A DNA stretch of 64,000 bases from contig VZRG01002312.1 of the NCBI GenBank assembly GCA_013397435.1, positions 45,088 to 109,087 on the forward strand. The letters run 5' to 3'. Shown here piece by piece: positions 48,401 to 62,388 of the stretch (position 1 is its first letter; the number at the start of each line of letters is the position of its first letter). Position numbers and translations under genes: made by a program. This DNA is from Erythrocercus mccallii (Eukaryota; Chordata; Aves; Passeriformes; Dicruridae). The notes beneath the pieces were generated by a model that was given only the letters and a program-made list of their open reading frames with translations, did not search any database and was not told the origin of the DNA.

Positions 48401-50651
48401 CTTACGATAGTACTATATGTACACATTTATAAAATCTTTCTCCTGAAGCTTAGCATCCTGGGAATTTTACTTTTCTCCTTCAGGATACTTATAGGAAATT
48501 TAAGAATTTCTCTTATAATGTTTTTAAGTGAGGATTCATTTCATTTCTCCTTTTAAGTCTGATTTCTCAGATTTATTTTTTAGAATAATATCTGTTCTCC
48601 AGAAGTTTGGTTATTATGAACGCTAACGTGGTTAGAAGAGCAGATGTTAATCAAATGTATTAAAGTAATCTTATTTCTAAATCGTATTGCTTCCTGATGT
48701 TAGACTTCAGAGTTTATGTATAGCATTCAATAATTTATGAATATTCAGTCCAAAACTGCTGCTCACCTGTCTTAAAAAAACTAATACAAAAAGCCCATTG
48801 TGAATATATAAGATCTAATGAATTCTGTTGCAAAATTGACTCTGATTTCTATACTTTGTAAGAAGAAAGGAATTTGTAATTATCTTTTCAGTTCCTATGA
48901 AAAGTAGAGTATCATCCATTTGCTCTTTCATTTCCCAGATGGCAAAAGATAGCTGATTGTGTCTAATCCCACATACACACTAGTCTTCATAGAAAGTGCC
49001 TTGTTCCAAGTTTCTTTCCTAGGAAGCACTTTTCATAGGTGCGAACAGAACAAGAAAAAGTATTAAAATTGAAGGGGGTTTTGCTGCTGTTCTTCTTTTT
49101 AACAAAACCGTTTTAACAGTGCCAAAACCAGGAATATTAAATTACACATGAGGGGGGAGTCCAAATAATTCTGTTAGTTCAACAGAAGTTATGGATGGTA
49201 GAATATTTTTCTTCAGAAATCCAGAAAATAGTCCTTTAGGGAAAAAAAAAAAAAAAAGGCATTGAGCCATTTATCTGATTAAAATATTTATTGATTAAAT
49301 AATTGTAACTTATCCCTCATCATTTGTGATACCCAAATATCTTTTTGTGTCTCCCTGATATGAACAATAAAATACATAAGAGAAGTTTAAAAAGTGAAAT
49401 CCATTTGACCCTAAATAAGATAGGAAGCTAACCTTTTCTGGTGTTGAGATTTCTCCTTTCATAATCACGGATTGCTCAAGACTTACATAAATATTGAACG
49501 AGTAATTTTTGCCTGTTCCCAATTTATCCATTGTAAATTCAGTTACTGATGTGGGGAAAATAGCAACATCTGGATCAACAACTTTTTACCTCCCTTAATG
49601 GCATAGATTCTGTGATAAAGGTATTTGTTAAGGATTTCTTGAAGTATTACTTAGGTTTTGGGTAGTAATTTCTTTTGTTTATACAGGACATTCAAGTGTC
49701 TTTCTCTGTGATTGTTTTCCATATCATTAAAAATTACAGCTTGTATTAATTCTAATTCTATTGTTATTGACTCTACTCTTACAAACTGTTCTAATTCTCT
49801 ATTCTTAATTCTGTTTCACTGAGGTTATCCATGCTGGTTAACAATAGGGTTTACAATAGGATATGTAGTATGACAGAATTTATCACATTCTTAGTAAATA
49901 AATTATATGTTGGTTGTTAATAAGATTAATTTAATGCATATCTGCATGATTGCATACTTGTATAACATTCCTAAGAAGACAAATAAAACTCCTTGAATGA
50001 TGCTTCAAAATACTTAATTTTATTTAATTGACAGACATAATAATTTAATTGTTACTATACCATTGAGGTAAACAAAAATAACAACTGTAACAAACAATGT
50101 GAAATGATGCTTGTTAAATATTGAATAAGTACTGAGGACTGCCAGGTTAAGGAATCATGTGGCTGACTCAGTATTCTGCTACCAGAAGTCAAAGTTTGCT
50201 GTCAGAACAAAATGCAGGTGTGAAAAAGAAGGAATGGCAGGCGGGGGAAATCAGTCTGAACCAGGTTTTGAGTCAGGCTGCTGGGCAAGGTCTCACTACT
50301 TGAATTCACTGCCAGCAGCCAGTGATCTGTGTGAAACCTTAGTGCTTTGTGACCCTGGCTGGGCAGCTCCTCAGCCTACCACTCACTGCTTTTCCAGGAC
50401 ACAGGTTTCACCAGTTGAAAATGGTCAGAGGGCTCCATCCGAACCCCCAGTGCTGCTGCAGTACAAATAACAAAGACTTGCTGTTGTTCCAGCAGAAATC
50501 CTGCTCAGATGAATCTCCCCTGAGGTTTAATTTTTTGGGAAAATGAGGGTAGTAATACCCGGATTGCCAGTTCTGCTGGCAGGAGGAAAAACTGGGTTTG
50601 TGAAAACATTTCATCTCTCTCTGCCATCATCAAAGTCAATAAAATGGTAGG

Positions 50652-51238
50652 TGTGGTGGTGTAAAACAACATTGTTCTGGTTCTATGGGTTGTTAAGTTC
50701 ATATCAGTTCTATGTATTTTTGTGGTTTGTTCTATGTACACCTTTATTTTATCTCCTTGTTCCATATTTTCCCGCTCTTTTCCAAGTTGTTTACCACTTC
50801 GGACCTAAACCCCCAACCCCATCAATCCCCACTAGACCTCTCCTATTGGTCCAGAAGATCCTGAGGGAGAGCATCAAGCGATTGGTCCCTTCCCTGGAAC
50901 ACCCCACCCCTCACTGATGGTTGGTCCCCAGTTTGATTGATGCCCCCCTGATCCGTCCCCTGCTCCATCCCTGTTGGTCCCTTGCTCTCCCCACCCCTGA
51001 GATCCATCTCCCTTTATAAGCTGGTGCACCCCTTTGTTCCGTGCTCTTGTGGCACAGGCGCTGGGAGAATAAATGCTCTTTTTGCCCACGCTGCTTGAGT
51101 CCCTCTTTCTCCTTTCACCAAAGTGGTCTGTCTGGGTAGAGAACTGAGGGGAAAAAGATCCCACTGGCAGGTCCAGCCTGCAGGTCCTGTCGCTCCTGGT
51201 GCAGAGCCAGCCGGAGAGCAGATCAGGCACAGGCAACA
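50652..51238 (+). mobile_element. Solo LTR of an endogenous retrovirus (ERVK/class II type)
   Basis: The element starts TGTGGTGGTG and ends GCAACA, giving the TG...CA ends of an LTR. It is bracketed by a perfect 6-base duplication, GGTAGG, at 50646-50651 and 51239-51244. Inside are a TATA-type TTTATAAG at 51013-51020 and a polyadenylation signal AATAAA at 51068-51073, in the order expected for U3-R-U5. Length is 587 bases. No gag, pol or env lies beside it, so it is a solo LTR left by recombination. A 6-base target duplication fits class II (ERVK/alpharetrovirus-like) elements; ERVL usually makes 5. Confidence 0.88.
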
Positions 51239-51244
51239 GGTAGG

Positions 51245-54200
51245 GATGGTCAAACCAAGGTGAGGATCACTTGTACTGGTGTCCTCAGCTTCTTTCTTTG
51301 TCATAGAGGCAACGCAGCAGGACTGTAACTATGCTTAGGAGGCAAGGTTCAGTCAGCTGTCATTGTCTCTATGCCCACTGCAGAGAGTAAATGACAATTA
51401 AAAGGCCTTCTCTGTTCCATCAGCAGGTAGCTCCAGTTCATAATTCTATACCTTCTTAATTGTCTGTGAAAAGCATCTTTTTCTCCGGCATGTTTTGGAG
51501 CCTCAGGTGCTCACCCACAGCCATAAATTTGCCATGGGCCTGTCTTAGGTATGAATGATCAGGTCTCAGAAGAACGTCTCTAATTCTTGGCTTCTCAGTC
51601 TCAACTTAGTGTACAGACTCACAGCAAACCCTGCACAGGCAGAACAGGCTCTCTTCTCATGCCTTTGTGCAAGAAAACCACCCCTTTGTCAGAAGTGACT
51701 TCATCTGATTGTCAGCAGTTCAGTCAAATGGCACATACAAGTTGCTGTCCATCCTCCAGCTCAGTATTTTGCTGGGAAAACAGCCCAGTGCTCCACCAGC
51801 TGTTGACCTTTCTGTGCCCCTTGGAGGGCAAAGGAGCTCAGGAATACTGGAATATTTTCATTTTTAAGGCATAAAATTGGCTTACACTTCTCATCTGAAA
51901 AAGGAACAGTCATAATAGGAAAACATCCTGTAAACAGTGAGTTACTGAAGGAGCTCCAGTGCAAAAGAGAGGTATGAGAGAGATGGAAAATGTGAGAATA
52001 CCAGAAAGAAATATAGAAATAGTGCTCCTGCATGCAGTAATGTAGTAAGCAAAGGAAAAAAATCAGCCAGAGGTCAAACTGGCAAATGATATCAAACACA
52101 GCAAATAAAAGGCTGTTATTGCTATGTTACAGAGTGGAAGCATGACAAAGCTGCAGGTGTGCTGCTGAATGCGGATAGAAGGTTAATTAAAAATGCCCAG
52201 AGAAAAGATAGAAGTAGTCAGTGCTCTCTTCACATCAGTCATCACAGGTGAGATCAGCCCCTAGGTCTGTATGCTGAAAAGCAATAGCAAACAAATGTGG
52301 AAGAGAGTTCATCTAAGGACCGCCTCCACAAATTGGACACCTATAGATACTTTCCCCAGTTTCAGGGGGCAAAAAATCACCATTAGAGTATTTAGCCAGG
52401 GGAGCCACAAAAGAGATGCACTTTTCTTGATGAGATTATTAGAGTTTTACAGAGAAGGGATAACTTAATCTAAGGCACGACTTTCCATGGAAGTTTGAAA
52501 TCCCATTCAAATCTGGACCTTTAAGTCATTTTTGTGATCACCTCTGGTTTCTGCAGAATTACAATGAATGAAAAACAAGTAGTCAGATTACAAACCTGTT
52601 GTACATTTCTGGTGGTGACTTTAATAAACATTTGTACATAGTTCATCCCTTCAGTTTAAACTTAATTTCTCTTTTTCTTGCATGTCTGACAATCCTGCTC
52701 TAAAGATCACAGAAGTAGCTGCAGAGAGAGTTTTATTTCCCAAAACACTGAAATTTTTTTCTGAATTATTTGCTCATAATGTTTGAGCTTTGGCTTCTGT
52801 CTTTAGCTCTTAAATTCTGTTTAAGGGTCAATGAAAAAACATTTTCTTAATGGTAAAATTTGTAATTTCTTGTATTTGCAGCTACTCACCAGGTTATGTC
52901 TTACAGAGCAAGATGTGATAACTTCTTCACAGCTCCCACTTGAATAATTTCCACTTTGTTGCTCTATTGTTTTGGTACACACCTCTCTGCTTTTTGGAAA
53001 GCTTTTGTGCTACCACACAGAAAGAAGGAGGCATGCTTTTGTACCTCCATTCCAGGAAATTCTATCCTCAAAACTATCCCTGAAACATTTTGGCAGATCT
53101 CCTGATTATTGAGGTCTTAGTGAGGAACATCTGAATTTCCACCTTGCACCAGAACAATAGCCAGCTGACTACTGTGTTTTTCCAGGAGTGAATAATGTTT
53201 ACTTCCCTAAGGTGTCCTGGAGCCTTCTAGGGCCTCACCAGACAGCAGTGGTGTGATTATCTCCCAAAGAGGAACAGGCTGTGCTGTCACTAACCTGTCA
53301 TACTAACCCAATATTAACCCAAATACTGTCTTTTGAGTTCCAACAGGCTGAGTCAACACTGCTGCATTTTCAGGCTCTGTCTCTTGGACACTCCACAGCC
53401 TTTGTGGCTGGAATTTCACAGGCCAGCCTCCCACCCCTGGTGCTGACACCTAGAGTGCTCCAGCTAATTCCTTCCCCAAGCTGCTAGTCCAAGAGCTCTC
53501 TGAGCTTGCCACATGGTTTTCCCAGGACACATATGATTGCCAGCAAGTCTAATTACTTTTGGCTGATGGAAGACATACAGAGGAGAGAAAATTATCATCA
53601 AAAAAGAAAGGGCAAACTGTACACATTAGCCTACCTCTGTGCCCTTGTGGCTGTGCAACCTTAAGGTTTAGATTAGAAGCTTTTAAAGAGCCCACCCTTC
53701 TTCATCTCTCTTTGTCCTCTTAAAAGTGATCTTTTCCTCTCCTTCCAGCAGATGCTTTTCTGCTCCCAGTCTTTCCTCATTTCTTGACATGACTGAAGAG
53801 AGAACACTTCCTGGGTTGTCATTAGTCTCCCTGTCAGGAGCCTGCCTTATGGATCAGGCCTGTTAGATGTGCAAAATCTATCACGACCTCATCCACAGTT
53901 TGTTACCCTGGCGAGTTTCAGATTGGAATTAGTATGCCTTGAGCCATTGCCAATTATTTTGCTGCTGCATGATTAAATGGACTGTAACTGAATAGCTGGT
54001 CACCAAGATTTAATGACTCTCCACTGTTATATCTAGCCAAGTTAAAGCGTTTGGATTTTTTTCTTTCTGCCACATCCAAGAGGACTTCATCTGAATCTGA
54101 AGGCAAAAGGTCACAGGCATGCACAACAGTAAGAACAGAATTTGCAATGTAGAGTAGAATAACAGAGGGTCCCTAGTATCAGACAGAGTTTATAAGCAGG

Positions 54201-57200
54201 GCGGTTAACAGGTTGTTTTGCATCCACACAGAGACAGACACAAATAAGAAAAGTACTGAATGGACTTCCTTATAAGAGCTAGATCTTCTTTCCTAATTAA
54301 GAAAACCCTCTTCTTTAGTATGCAACCCAGCTGGATCAAAGCATACTTTAAAATAGAAAGTTATATGCTCAAGAAAATGGATTCTTCATCTATGACTCAG
54401 ATTCTTGCAATAAATTAGTATTTGTTTCCCCAAATTCATCTCCCAGAACTTAGACATTTGTTGTCTAGCTGTAAATTACCACCTCACTAAAAAAAAGACA
54501 TGGTCTGTTTTTAATGTGTCTATGCCAAGTTTTGATTAATATTATGTAACTCAGCTGTTGAAACTGTAAATGTATTAAAATGGAAGAAATTTTTTTGAGT
54601 CTTGGACTGAAACATTGTGGGCAATTAATCTACAGTCTGGACCAGCACATTCGAGCACATCAGCAAAAAGATGTGGATAGTTCTGTGTCTTCTTCAGAAA
54701 AGAAATCACAATGTTCCTATAATACAATCTGTTAAGCAAAGCTTTCAACAAATGCGGGTTTGGGGTGATCAGCAAAACCACTGATGTGATTTTTGTAGTT
54801 GGATGTAGATGTGTAGATCTGATTTATTAATTTGATCATGCACATGCAAAGCAGTACCTCCTACATCCCTTGATATTGCAAGCCAAGCAATGATTCATCA
54901 GACCAGCGTCCTCTTGATGAGAAAACTGAATCATTGAAGGCCTTCTGTGTTGAGATCAATGAAGGAAAAGATACTGCCATTTATTCACATTCTTCTGTCA
55001 ACTGCAATATGCAGGTACTGCTCCAAATACAACAGGCTTTTCCTTGTCCTAGAATGTTCCTGCTGCTCAGCACTACCACCACCATCACAGGCAGTGAGCT
55101 GGCAGCTGTATATCCCCAGGAGACCTTTGGCTGCCTTTTCCCCTGAGCCCCTCTTCTTCAGCTCCTATTTTTCAGCCAGGACAAAATGCTGAGTGCCTCT
55201 CTGACCTGGACATGGCCAGCTGGCACAGTCTGGTGGCACACATTGGTTCAGTGAGGGAAGAAGCCACTTCTTCCTGTCTAGCCAGCCATGCTTCCAGCCC
55301 TGGGGGAAAAGCTGGCACTTCTGCCAGGAACATCTGCCTGGGCTGTATCACATCTCTGTTCTTATCACCACAGGGAAATATAGTCCCTGAGCATAAGGAG
55401 CAGTGGGAGAAGCTTTGGTTGCAAGGCATGGGCTGGCAGTGGGGTGCATGCCTGACCAGCAGCAGGCAGTGATCCTTAGGGACTGGGGGGGTTTAGCCAC
55501 AGAAATGTTGAATTCAGAACAATATTCTGGCTGTCTGGAGGCTTGGGACAAGGTGGAAGAAGAGTAAGGAGCAGGCAGGATATACAGGAGGAGCAGCCTG
55601 TCCTAACAACCATCTGAGTTGGCCATGGCAAAACCTGTGGCTGCAGCAAAACCCAGCCCCAGAAACCCACCAGTGACAGATTTCTCAGTGTGTTTTCATG
55701 ATGATTACACTGTGAAAGTCTTGGACCAGTGAGGTAAGCCCAAGACATGCATTTTCAGATTAATACAGATTTTTGTTTGTTCATAAGTAGCTTTGACAGG
55801 ATTGTTTCTGGACTTCAGACTTTTATCAAAGCTTCAGGATAAGATGCTAAGAAGAAAATAGAATCTATAAAAAATAACTCCTTACAGTCAAATCATATAT
55901 ACTAAAAAACCCCAAATTTGATTTAACCACTGTTCAATCCTACTGCTGTTAAAGAGAAGAAAGGTGTGTAAGGGAATGTTAAAATAAAATGCGGTAAGTG
56001 TGTTTACAAACAAGTTGTGCAATGAGCAAAAGAAACCCTAGTTCCTAGTATGTTTGTCTGCATGGAAGCTCCAATATCCAGTGGGATAAGGTTGTGCAGC
56101 TGGAGAGATACTATCACTGTTCCTATCTTCACTATCAATCCACAGATTTTCACAGTTCTTGTGGGAAAACTAATTGCCAAGTTTGGATGAAACTCATAAG
56201 CAGTTTTGGAGGTCATGCAAACTATTTTCACATAAGCTAAATCCTAACTAGACCTTAACTAACCTTAAGCAAGTCCACTATACGTGCAGGTACTGTTGTG
56301 CATGAACACTAATTAATTTTTGCTAATTAAAATTATTCAGGTGCAGGTACAGCTACTTCTGGCTTTAATGTAATCATTAGGTAAGCCTGGGTGGAAATCA
56401 GAAACCCTTGTTTTGCATCTTCAGAAGTTGATTGTGTGTTACATCCATCTGTGCAAAAGAAATATAATTCTATCCTGCAGACAGCAGATAAATATCATGT
56501 CAGCTCTCCTCCACTGGATGATCCTGTTGTCTTTCTTTCATTTTTATTCTCGCTGGCAGCAGGAGCCCTTCAGCAGTCCTTACTCTGTACTTGGAGTGGG
56601 AGGTGGGGTGTGAGGCACTCAGCCACAGCACCCCCAGGCATATCCTCAGCTCTGTTTCACCAGTGACCAGCACTGGGAACCTGAGCACAACACTTCATTT
56701 GTGGTCTGCTGGCTTCTTCTCCACATTTTTTGTTTCTCTTGTCTATTCAGCCTGTAATCTTTTCAAAGGCTGGGACTGTCTCTGACTGTCTAGACACACA
56801 GCACCTATTACAATGGGACATTGATTTCTGATGGGGTCTCCATCTGCTTACTGTATTGCAAATGATTTCTGCTAACTTTAAAAGAGCTACATTTCAGCAT
56901 CAGGGTTCAGCAGTAATAAGGACATTTGGACTTTATTGCAAAGATAAATAATGCCTCTACTCATGTACTAATGAACAGAGAAATAATCTATTTCAAAATC
57001 ACTGAAGTTTGTAGGTTAAAGGTGGATTATGTGGTTTTCATGCTTGGCCAATGATGTATGCTTTTGCTTTCTTTCTCTGCTGTCTGCTGAAGCCAACTGA
57101 AATGTCTGACAAGTTGCTTAGTTTATCTATGCAGTATCTGTAATATATACTGCAATTTCTTAGCACTTCTTGTTGTTGTTCTTATCACTACATCCTCTGA

Positions 57201-60200
57201 ATGTCTCAAAACAGCTCAAGAATTTATTCATAATACATAAATGTTATTGTACCCATTTTACAGATTGAAATATAAGGGCATGAAGTGATACATAAACATG
57301 TAAAAATTATCTTCCAAGGAAGAAAAATCCAGATGCCCTGTCTAATACTTTAATCATGGGTCTAGCCTTTCTACGGTGTTTTATTGGAAAGCCTCAAGGA
57401 AATCTCTCCTTGACACACGAAAAATACGAGTGTGATTCTTGCCAAGATTTTTTTTTCGAGTTGACAAAACCGTTGCCATGTCAAAACAGTTCTCAGAATT
57501 ACATCCTTTGTCTGATTTTCACATCCTTTTCCTCTGCTCATGTAGGCAAGCAAGAAATTCTGGGAAGCTGCAGCTTCCTTTAGAAATATTCCTTTCTTCC
57601 CCAACAATGTCACCACCTAACAGAGCAGAGGGGAGGTGCAAGACAGTGAGGGTGTTTGGCACAGGGTGGGTGAGTAGCAAGAGATGTGCTTCTGTCTCTT
57701 TATAGGATAACAGCTGCAACACCGTCACAGGCCTCAAGAAGACAGAAATAATGTGTTTGTGGCCAATTGTTCAGCCTTGGCAAGTGACCCTGGAGAGTCA
57801 GTGTGAGCAGCTATTGATACCAAGAGCAACGGTCTCTTCCTGCTTTTGTAAGAGCACACTTTGGATTACCCAGGGTACTCTGCAGTCCTGCTTTTGAAAC
57901 ATGCCTAGCTCACCAGGCATCCCAACCTAATGGAGAAAAGAAAAAAAAGAAAAAAAAAAACCCACACACCCCCTGCCAAAAAAACCAAAAAACCCTACAA
58001 ACTTCCAAAAAACAGCAAAGGCTGCTATGCAGAGCAGCTTTTGAATAGACAGCAGCCAATTTGCCAGTACAACAATTCTGCATTGAGCTGATTCCTAAAT
58101 ATGAATATCCCTTTCAGGGAGAGCTTCCCAAATGAGGGAAATCCAGAAGCTGGCATTTGAGAGTGAAATTCCCTGGGAATTTAGCATACGGCTTTGCCTG
58201 GCAATGTTCCCACCGAAGAACCAACAAAAAGCAACTGGCTCTAATCCTTCTCCTTATGTATTTTGGCAGCTTTCTTCCATTTAAAAGGAAAATAAAAATA
58301 AAAGTCCATCTTGCTCCCACACTGGAAGAAGTCCAAGATACACACATTGGGAGTACAGGAACTGGCATTTAAGGTCCTCCTGACACTTTTTATGCTGGGT
58401 CTTTGATCACACAGAAAAAGGCAGTTTATTTTTGCCTTTTATGGTCTTAAAACAAAAAGTTGCTCTTGGAAGCTGTCTGCAATACAATTTGGTGTTCAGC
58501 CTTCCTAATAAAACTGTTCCAGATAGTGCCATAAAACAACAAAGACCCAAATAATCCCAGTTAGGCCTCCCCTATGTCTCTTCTGAACCATGAATTTTGT
58601 GAAGATTAAAGTAAATGTGAGACCAAAACTGGACCTTTTGTTTTGTTTTGTTTTGTCATTTCTCTGACTTTTTTTTTTTTTTTTTTGCACTGAGACACAA
58701 ACACACATGCTTTTGGAGTCATAACCCTTCATGCTTTTTAGATAAGATGAGATCTGAATAAAGTTGTGGGGAAGATACCGTATGAGATGATGGCAAAAAG
58801 CCATTTGTGTCACTTCTGCTGCCCTTCAGGCATGCTGTCTTTAGACAGGCATATCAGAAAGTCTGATCCAGGATTTTTTATCAAATTAGCTGCTCTGTCC
58901 AGGTCTGCTCTAACTGATATGTTTTCTCTATCAAGCATTTAGTCATGCAGAGTATTCTGTTCACTACGACACTTTGACCTTTATATGGGAACAAAAACAA
59001 GACGCAGTTTTTCAAGCAATTTATAGTAAAGATGTTATGAATTGACATTTAAAATAGGTATTGTTCTCAAGTAGGGGGCATCAGACCTTGTATTTCATCA
59101 GATAACACATCTTAATTTGGCTGTTAGGGAAAAGTCATACCTTACCCATATGAAATACTCTTGTTTATCCCAGGAGTGGTTTCAAAAACAGTTTGGAGGG
59201 GGCAGAATTCCCAAACTGGAAAGAAAAAACTATCTGCTTTTATTCAGACAGACCTAGAAGGGCATATATGGTCAGCTTAAAAGGTCAGATCCTCATATGT
59301 TGTTATGTCCTAGAATCGGTGGAAAATCTGATTTACACATACAGAGTGCCTAGCAAGTATCAAATTTGAAAACTCTGGAATTTAACAAATTCTAACTAAA
59401 AACACTGAAGAGAAAGGTGTGCACTACTAGATATATTAGGCAAGAATCAGCAGATGAAATTCAGTGCTTTTAAATGGAAACTGATAGCATATGAGGCCTG
59501 ACATCTTGTCTAGCATATTTTAATACTCAGACAGGATAGGCTAAACTGGATAGATAAACCATGGTCATTTCTACCAACATCTCTGACTGGATAGTAATGG
59601 TTTTCCATGATGGTGCATCCTCACCAATGAAGATGGAATTCATGAAGAAGTTCATAAGACAGAAGAGACCCCCATTTTGACATGTTATGTTGTTAGGGAT
59701 ATAATTTTTGTTCAGATGAAGGACATTTGGGCAGATGAAAAAATAAAGCTGTAACTGACAGAGGTAAGTGATATAAATTACAACATGACAACAAAGGCTG
59801 TCTGTAGGGTACAGCAGAGGGCTCAGTTCATGCCTCCACATACCTTGGCTGACAGCAGCATTTCAAACCTGTCATGGAGATCTCACCATGGGATAAATCT
59901 GCTGTTTCATTTTGCTGATCATAGAAGCAGATGTGTATGTGCTGAGAGTTGCAAGTGGTGGGAACTGCTCAAGGGGATGCCTGCATTGCAATAATAAGTC
60001 TGACCTCAGCAACATCCCTCTCTGATTGAACAAAGAACAAGCAAAGCCTGCAGGCTGCACAGAGTAATAGGATGGGACACACAACAGCCTTGCAGGTAAG
60101 CCCAGTCCTGGATGACAGAGCTGTTGTGATAAACCAGTGATGGGACACTGCTGTGGAAGTGGTGCTTTCAGAGAGCACTGTGTTATCAGTGTACTGAAGA

Positions 60201-60296
60201 ATGGCCAAGGAAGAATTGCCCCAGCATTCCCACCTGGAATTCTTGACAGCATCCTTGATTTGCTTTGTATGTGCAGAGTTCCTTCGTGGTTACCTC
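51245..60296. other. Intergenic, no recognised gene
   Basis: About 9 kb without a recognisable coding exon. It contains simple repeats (57.94-58.02 kb A-rich; 58.63-58.69 kb T-rich with TTTTG units), a somewhat GC-richer patch at 55.0-55.7 kb, and a motif cluster at 56.28-56.35 kb. The open frames look like chance. Confidence 0.75.
58630..58687. repeat. (TTTTG)n and poly-T simple repeat
   Basis: Four TTTTG-type units, a short spacer, then about 18 T residues. Confidence 0.9.
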
Positions 60297-60564
60297 TTCC
60301 CCAGCACAGGAAGGACATTAACCTGTTGGAGCCAGTCCAGAGGAGACCATCAGGATGACCAGAAGGATGGAGCAGCTTCACTGTGAGGAAAGACTGAGAA
60401 CTGAGCTTGTTCAATTGGGCTTCTCTTCTTGAGAATAGGAGGCTTCAGGGTGACCTAATTGCCCCTTCCAGTGCCTGAAGCAGCCAAAAAGAAAGATGGA
60501 GAGAAGCTATTTACAGGGGCTTGGAGTGACAGGACAAGGGGGAATGGCTTCAAACTGAAAGAGT
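60297..60564 (+). mobile_element. CR1 LINE fragment, sense
   Basis: It starts TCCCCAGCACAGGAAGGACA and passes through CTGTTGGAGCCAGTCCAGAG and GGTGACCTAATTGCCCCTTC to GGCTTCAAACTGAAAGAG. These are diverged CR1 phrases from the end of ORF2 and the 3' UTR. It lacks the extreme 3' end and is inactive. Confidence 0.88.
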
Positions 60565-61841
60565 AGGTTGTTTTAATGGCATTTCTAACCCCAAACTTGC
60601 TGACTTCTCTGACTGCTATGTAGTTTTTTCTACAATAAAATATTTTTAATAAAATAGCACTTGGAGAAAAGCATGTGCTGATATTTGATCCTGTTCTGCC
60701 CCATTCGGATTGTGCTGGCTTTCATACTCTGTGGCAGCTGGAAATCCACTGAAATTTTGGGTTCACCATTCAGCAAGTGAAGGTCTAACTGCACAGCACA
60801 GCTCTTTCTGTGATTGACTCTGACCAAACTATGGTTTCACTTCTTCAGCTGCAAATCTGGCAGTGGCATCTGTCTGACAAATTGTGGCTGCAGATTAAGC
60901 TGGATATGTTGTGGAGTATTTTTAACCACATATCAGTGGTAATAAAAATCATATTTAACAATACTTGTCAAAGTAACACACTCAGCAGAACTTTTCACAG
61001 GCATCAGAAATTGTCTATTGAGAGCAAAAGGGTTCTTGTGCAGTAGACGGTGAAGATTCAGCTGTTCTTTTACAAGTACAAAACAGCTATGAGGGAAGTC
61101 TCCAGGGCACCAGTACACTGCTTAACTTGCAGTATCCAAGCAATCCAGTAATTTCTTCTCTGGTCCTCTTCAATGTTCTTGCCTGACACTTGTCTCTTAT
61201 TCAGAAACTGTTTGTCTGGATCTGACTGGTTCCCCGCTTCATCCTTGCTGAGCAGGTGTCGAGGTGCTGCTCACTTTCATTCTCCTGCTATTGAAGGTTT
61301 TCTTCTTCTGTGGAAAGGGGCAGCAGGAAGGGGTGTGTGCCTTTGTCTCAGCCACCACTGTTCACTGCCCAGCACATTTACTGACAGACAAAAATAAAAC
61401 CCTGAGCAAGAAGAGCGCAGCAGAGCTGCAGGCATATATTCTGATCTCCTCCTCCCATAATGTGGGTGATAGCAGAGGAATTGGATTTTAGCCCTTTCAG
61501 TCATGAAGAAATTCTCAGAGATACAAAAGGCCATGTTAATCAACACAACAATGCCTGCTTCATCTACCAGAACTCCCAAGACAGGGCACCAAGATAAATT
61601 TCCATTTACTCAGTGGTGTAGTAGCCCAAAGCTACCAGTCCCCAAAGGGTCACAAGTTGTCGTGCTCTGTGTTGATAGCCTGTTTGGATGCTTTTACCTG
61701 GAGTAAATGCAAGGTAGTATAAAGTACCCTATGCCAGAAGAGAAAAGTGAGCAATTTCACTTAATGAAGATTGTCTTGGAAAGAGCACATTTAAGGGCAA
61801 CTGGAGCAGAGTATAACTGTGATATCCAGGCAAGCACTTTG
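60565..61841. other. Intergenic, nothing recognised
   Basis: About 1.3 kb between two transposon relics. The open frames are short and unrelated to any protein I know. Confidence 0.7.
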
Positions 61842-62388
61842 TGCTGCTTTTGGCTGGAACACAGTTAATTTCCTTCACAGTATCAGGAGTGTGGCCGTGT
61901 TTTGGATCTGTGCTGTACGCAGTGTTGATAACACAGCGATGTGTTGGTTATGGAAACTCAGTGTTTGCACAACAAGGCTTTGCTGCTCCTCACAAGGACC
62001 TGGGATGGGACACAGCCAGGACAGCTGACCCCAGCTGACCCAAGAGATCTTCCCGACCATACAGATTGGGCTCATCACACAGAGCTGGGGCAGAAGGAAG
62101 AGGGTGCCATTTGGAGTGATGACTTTTGTCTTCCCAAGCCACTTGTGATGGAGTCCGGCTTTCCTGGGCATGGCTGAACACCTGCCTGCCCACAGAGGTA
62201 AGGGAATGAATTCCTTGTCTTGCTTGACTTGTGTGTGCAATTTTGCTTTTCCTATTAAACTGTTTTTATCTCAATCCAGGAGGGTTTTTTTCATTTTTGC
62301 TCTTCCACTTTTCACCCTGTTGCACTGGTTGGAGAGTGAGCAAGCGGCTGTGTGCTAATTACTCACTAGCAGTCCTTTTTAGCACCCA
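61842..62388 (+). mobile_element. ERVL-type LTR, degraded
   Basis: Recognised by the bird ERVL LTR sequence. It opens with TTTTGGCTGGAACACAGTTA and continues with GTGTTGATAACACAGCGATG, GGGACACAGCCAGGACAGCT, TCTTCCCAAGCCACTTGTGA and TTTCCTGGGCATGGCTGAAC. CTATTAAACTG carries an ATTAAA polyadenylation signal near 62256. The far end reads a worn form of the usual TTAAACCAC terminus, and I could not find a target-site duplication, so both boundaries are approximate. No internal retroviral genes adjoin it, so it is probably an old solo LTR. Confidence 0.82.

Larger units (their letters stand above)
43951..50651. other. Intergenic, no recognised gene
   Basis: About 6.7 kb of AT-rich sequence. It includes a long CA microsatellite, a three-copy 11-base tandem repeat, and A-rich simple sequence near 48.33-48.40 and 49.24 kb. 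None of the open frames resembles a known protein. Confidence 0.75.

Noticed and set aside
59872..60414. Open frame of 180 codons on the minus strand
   Set aside because: Its right part is antisense to a CR1 fragment and the rest resembles no protein family.
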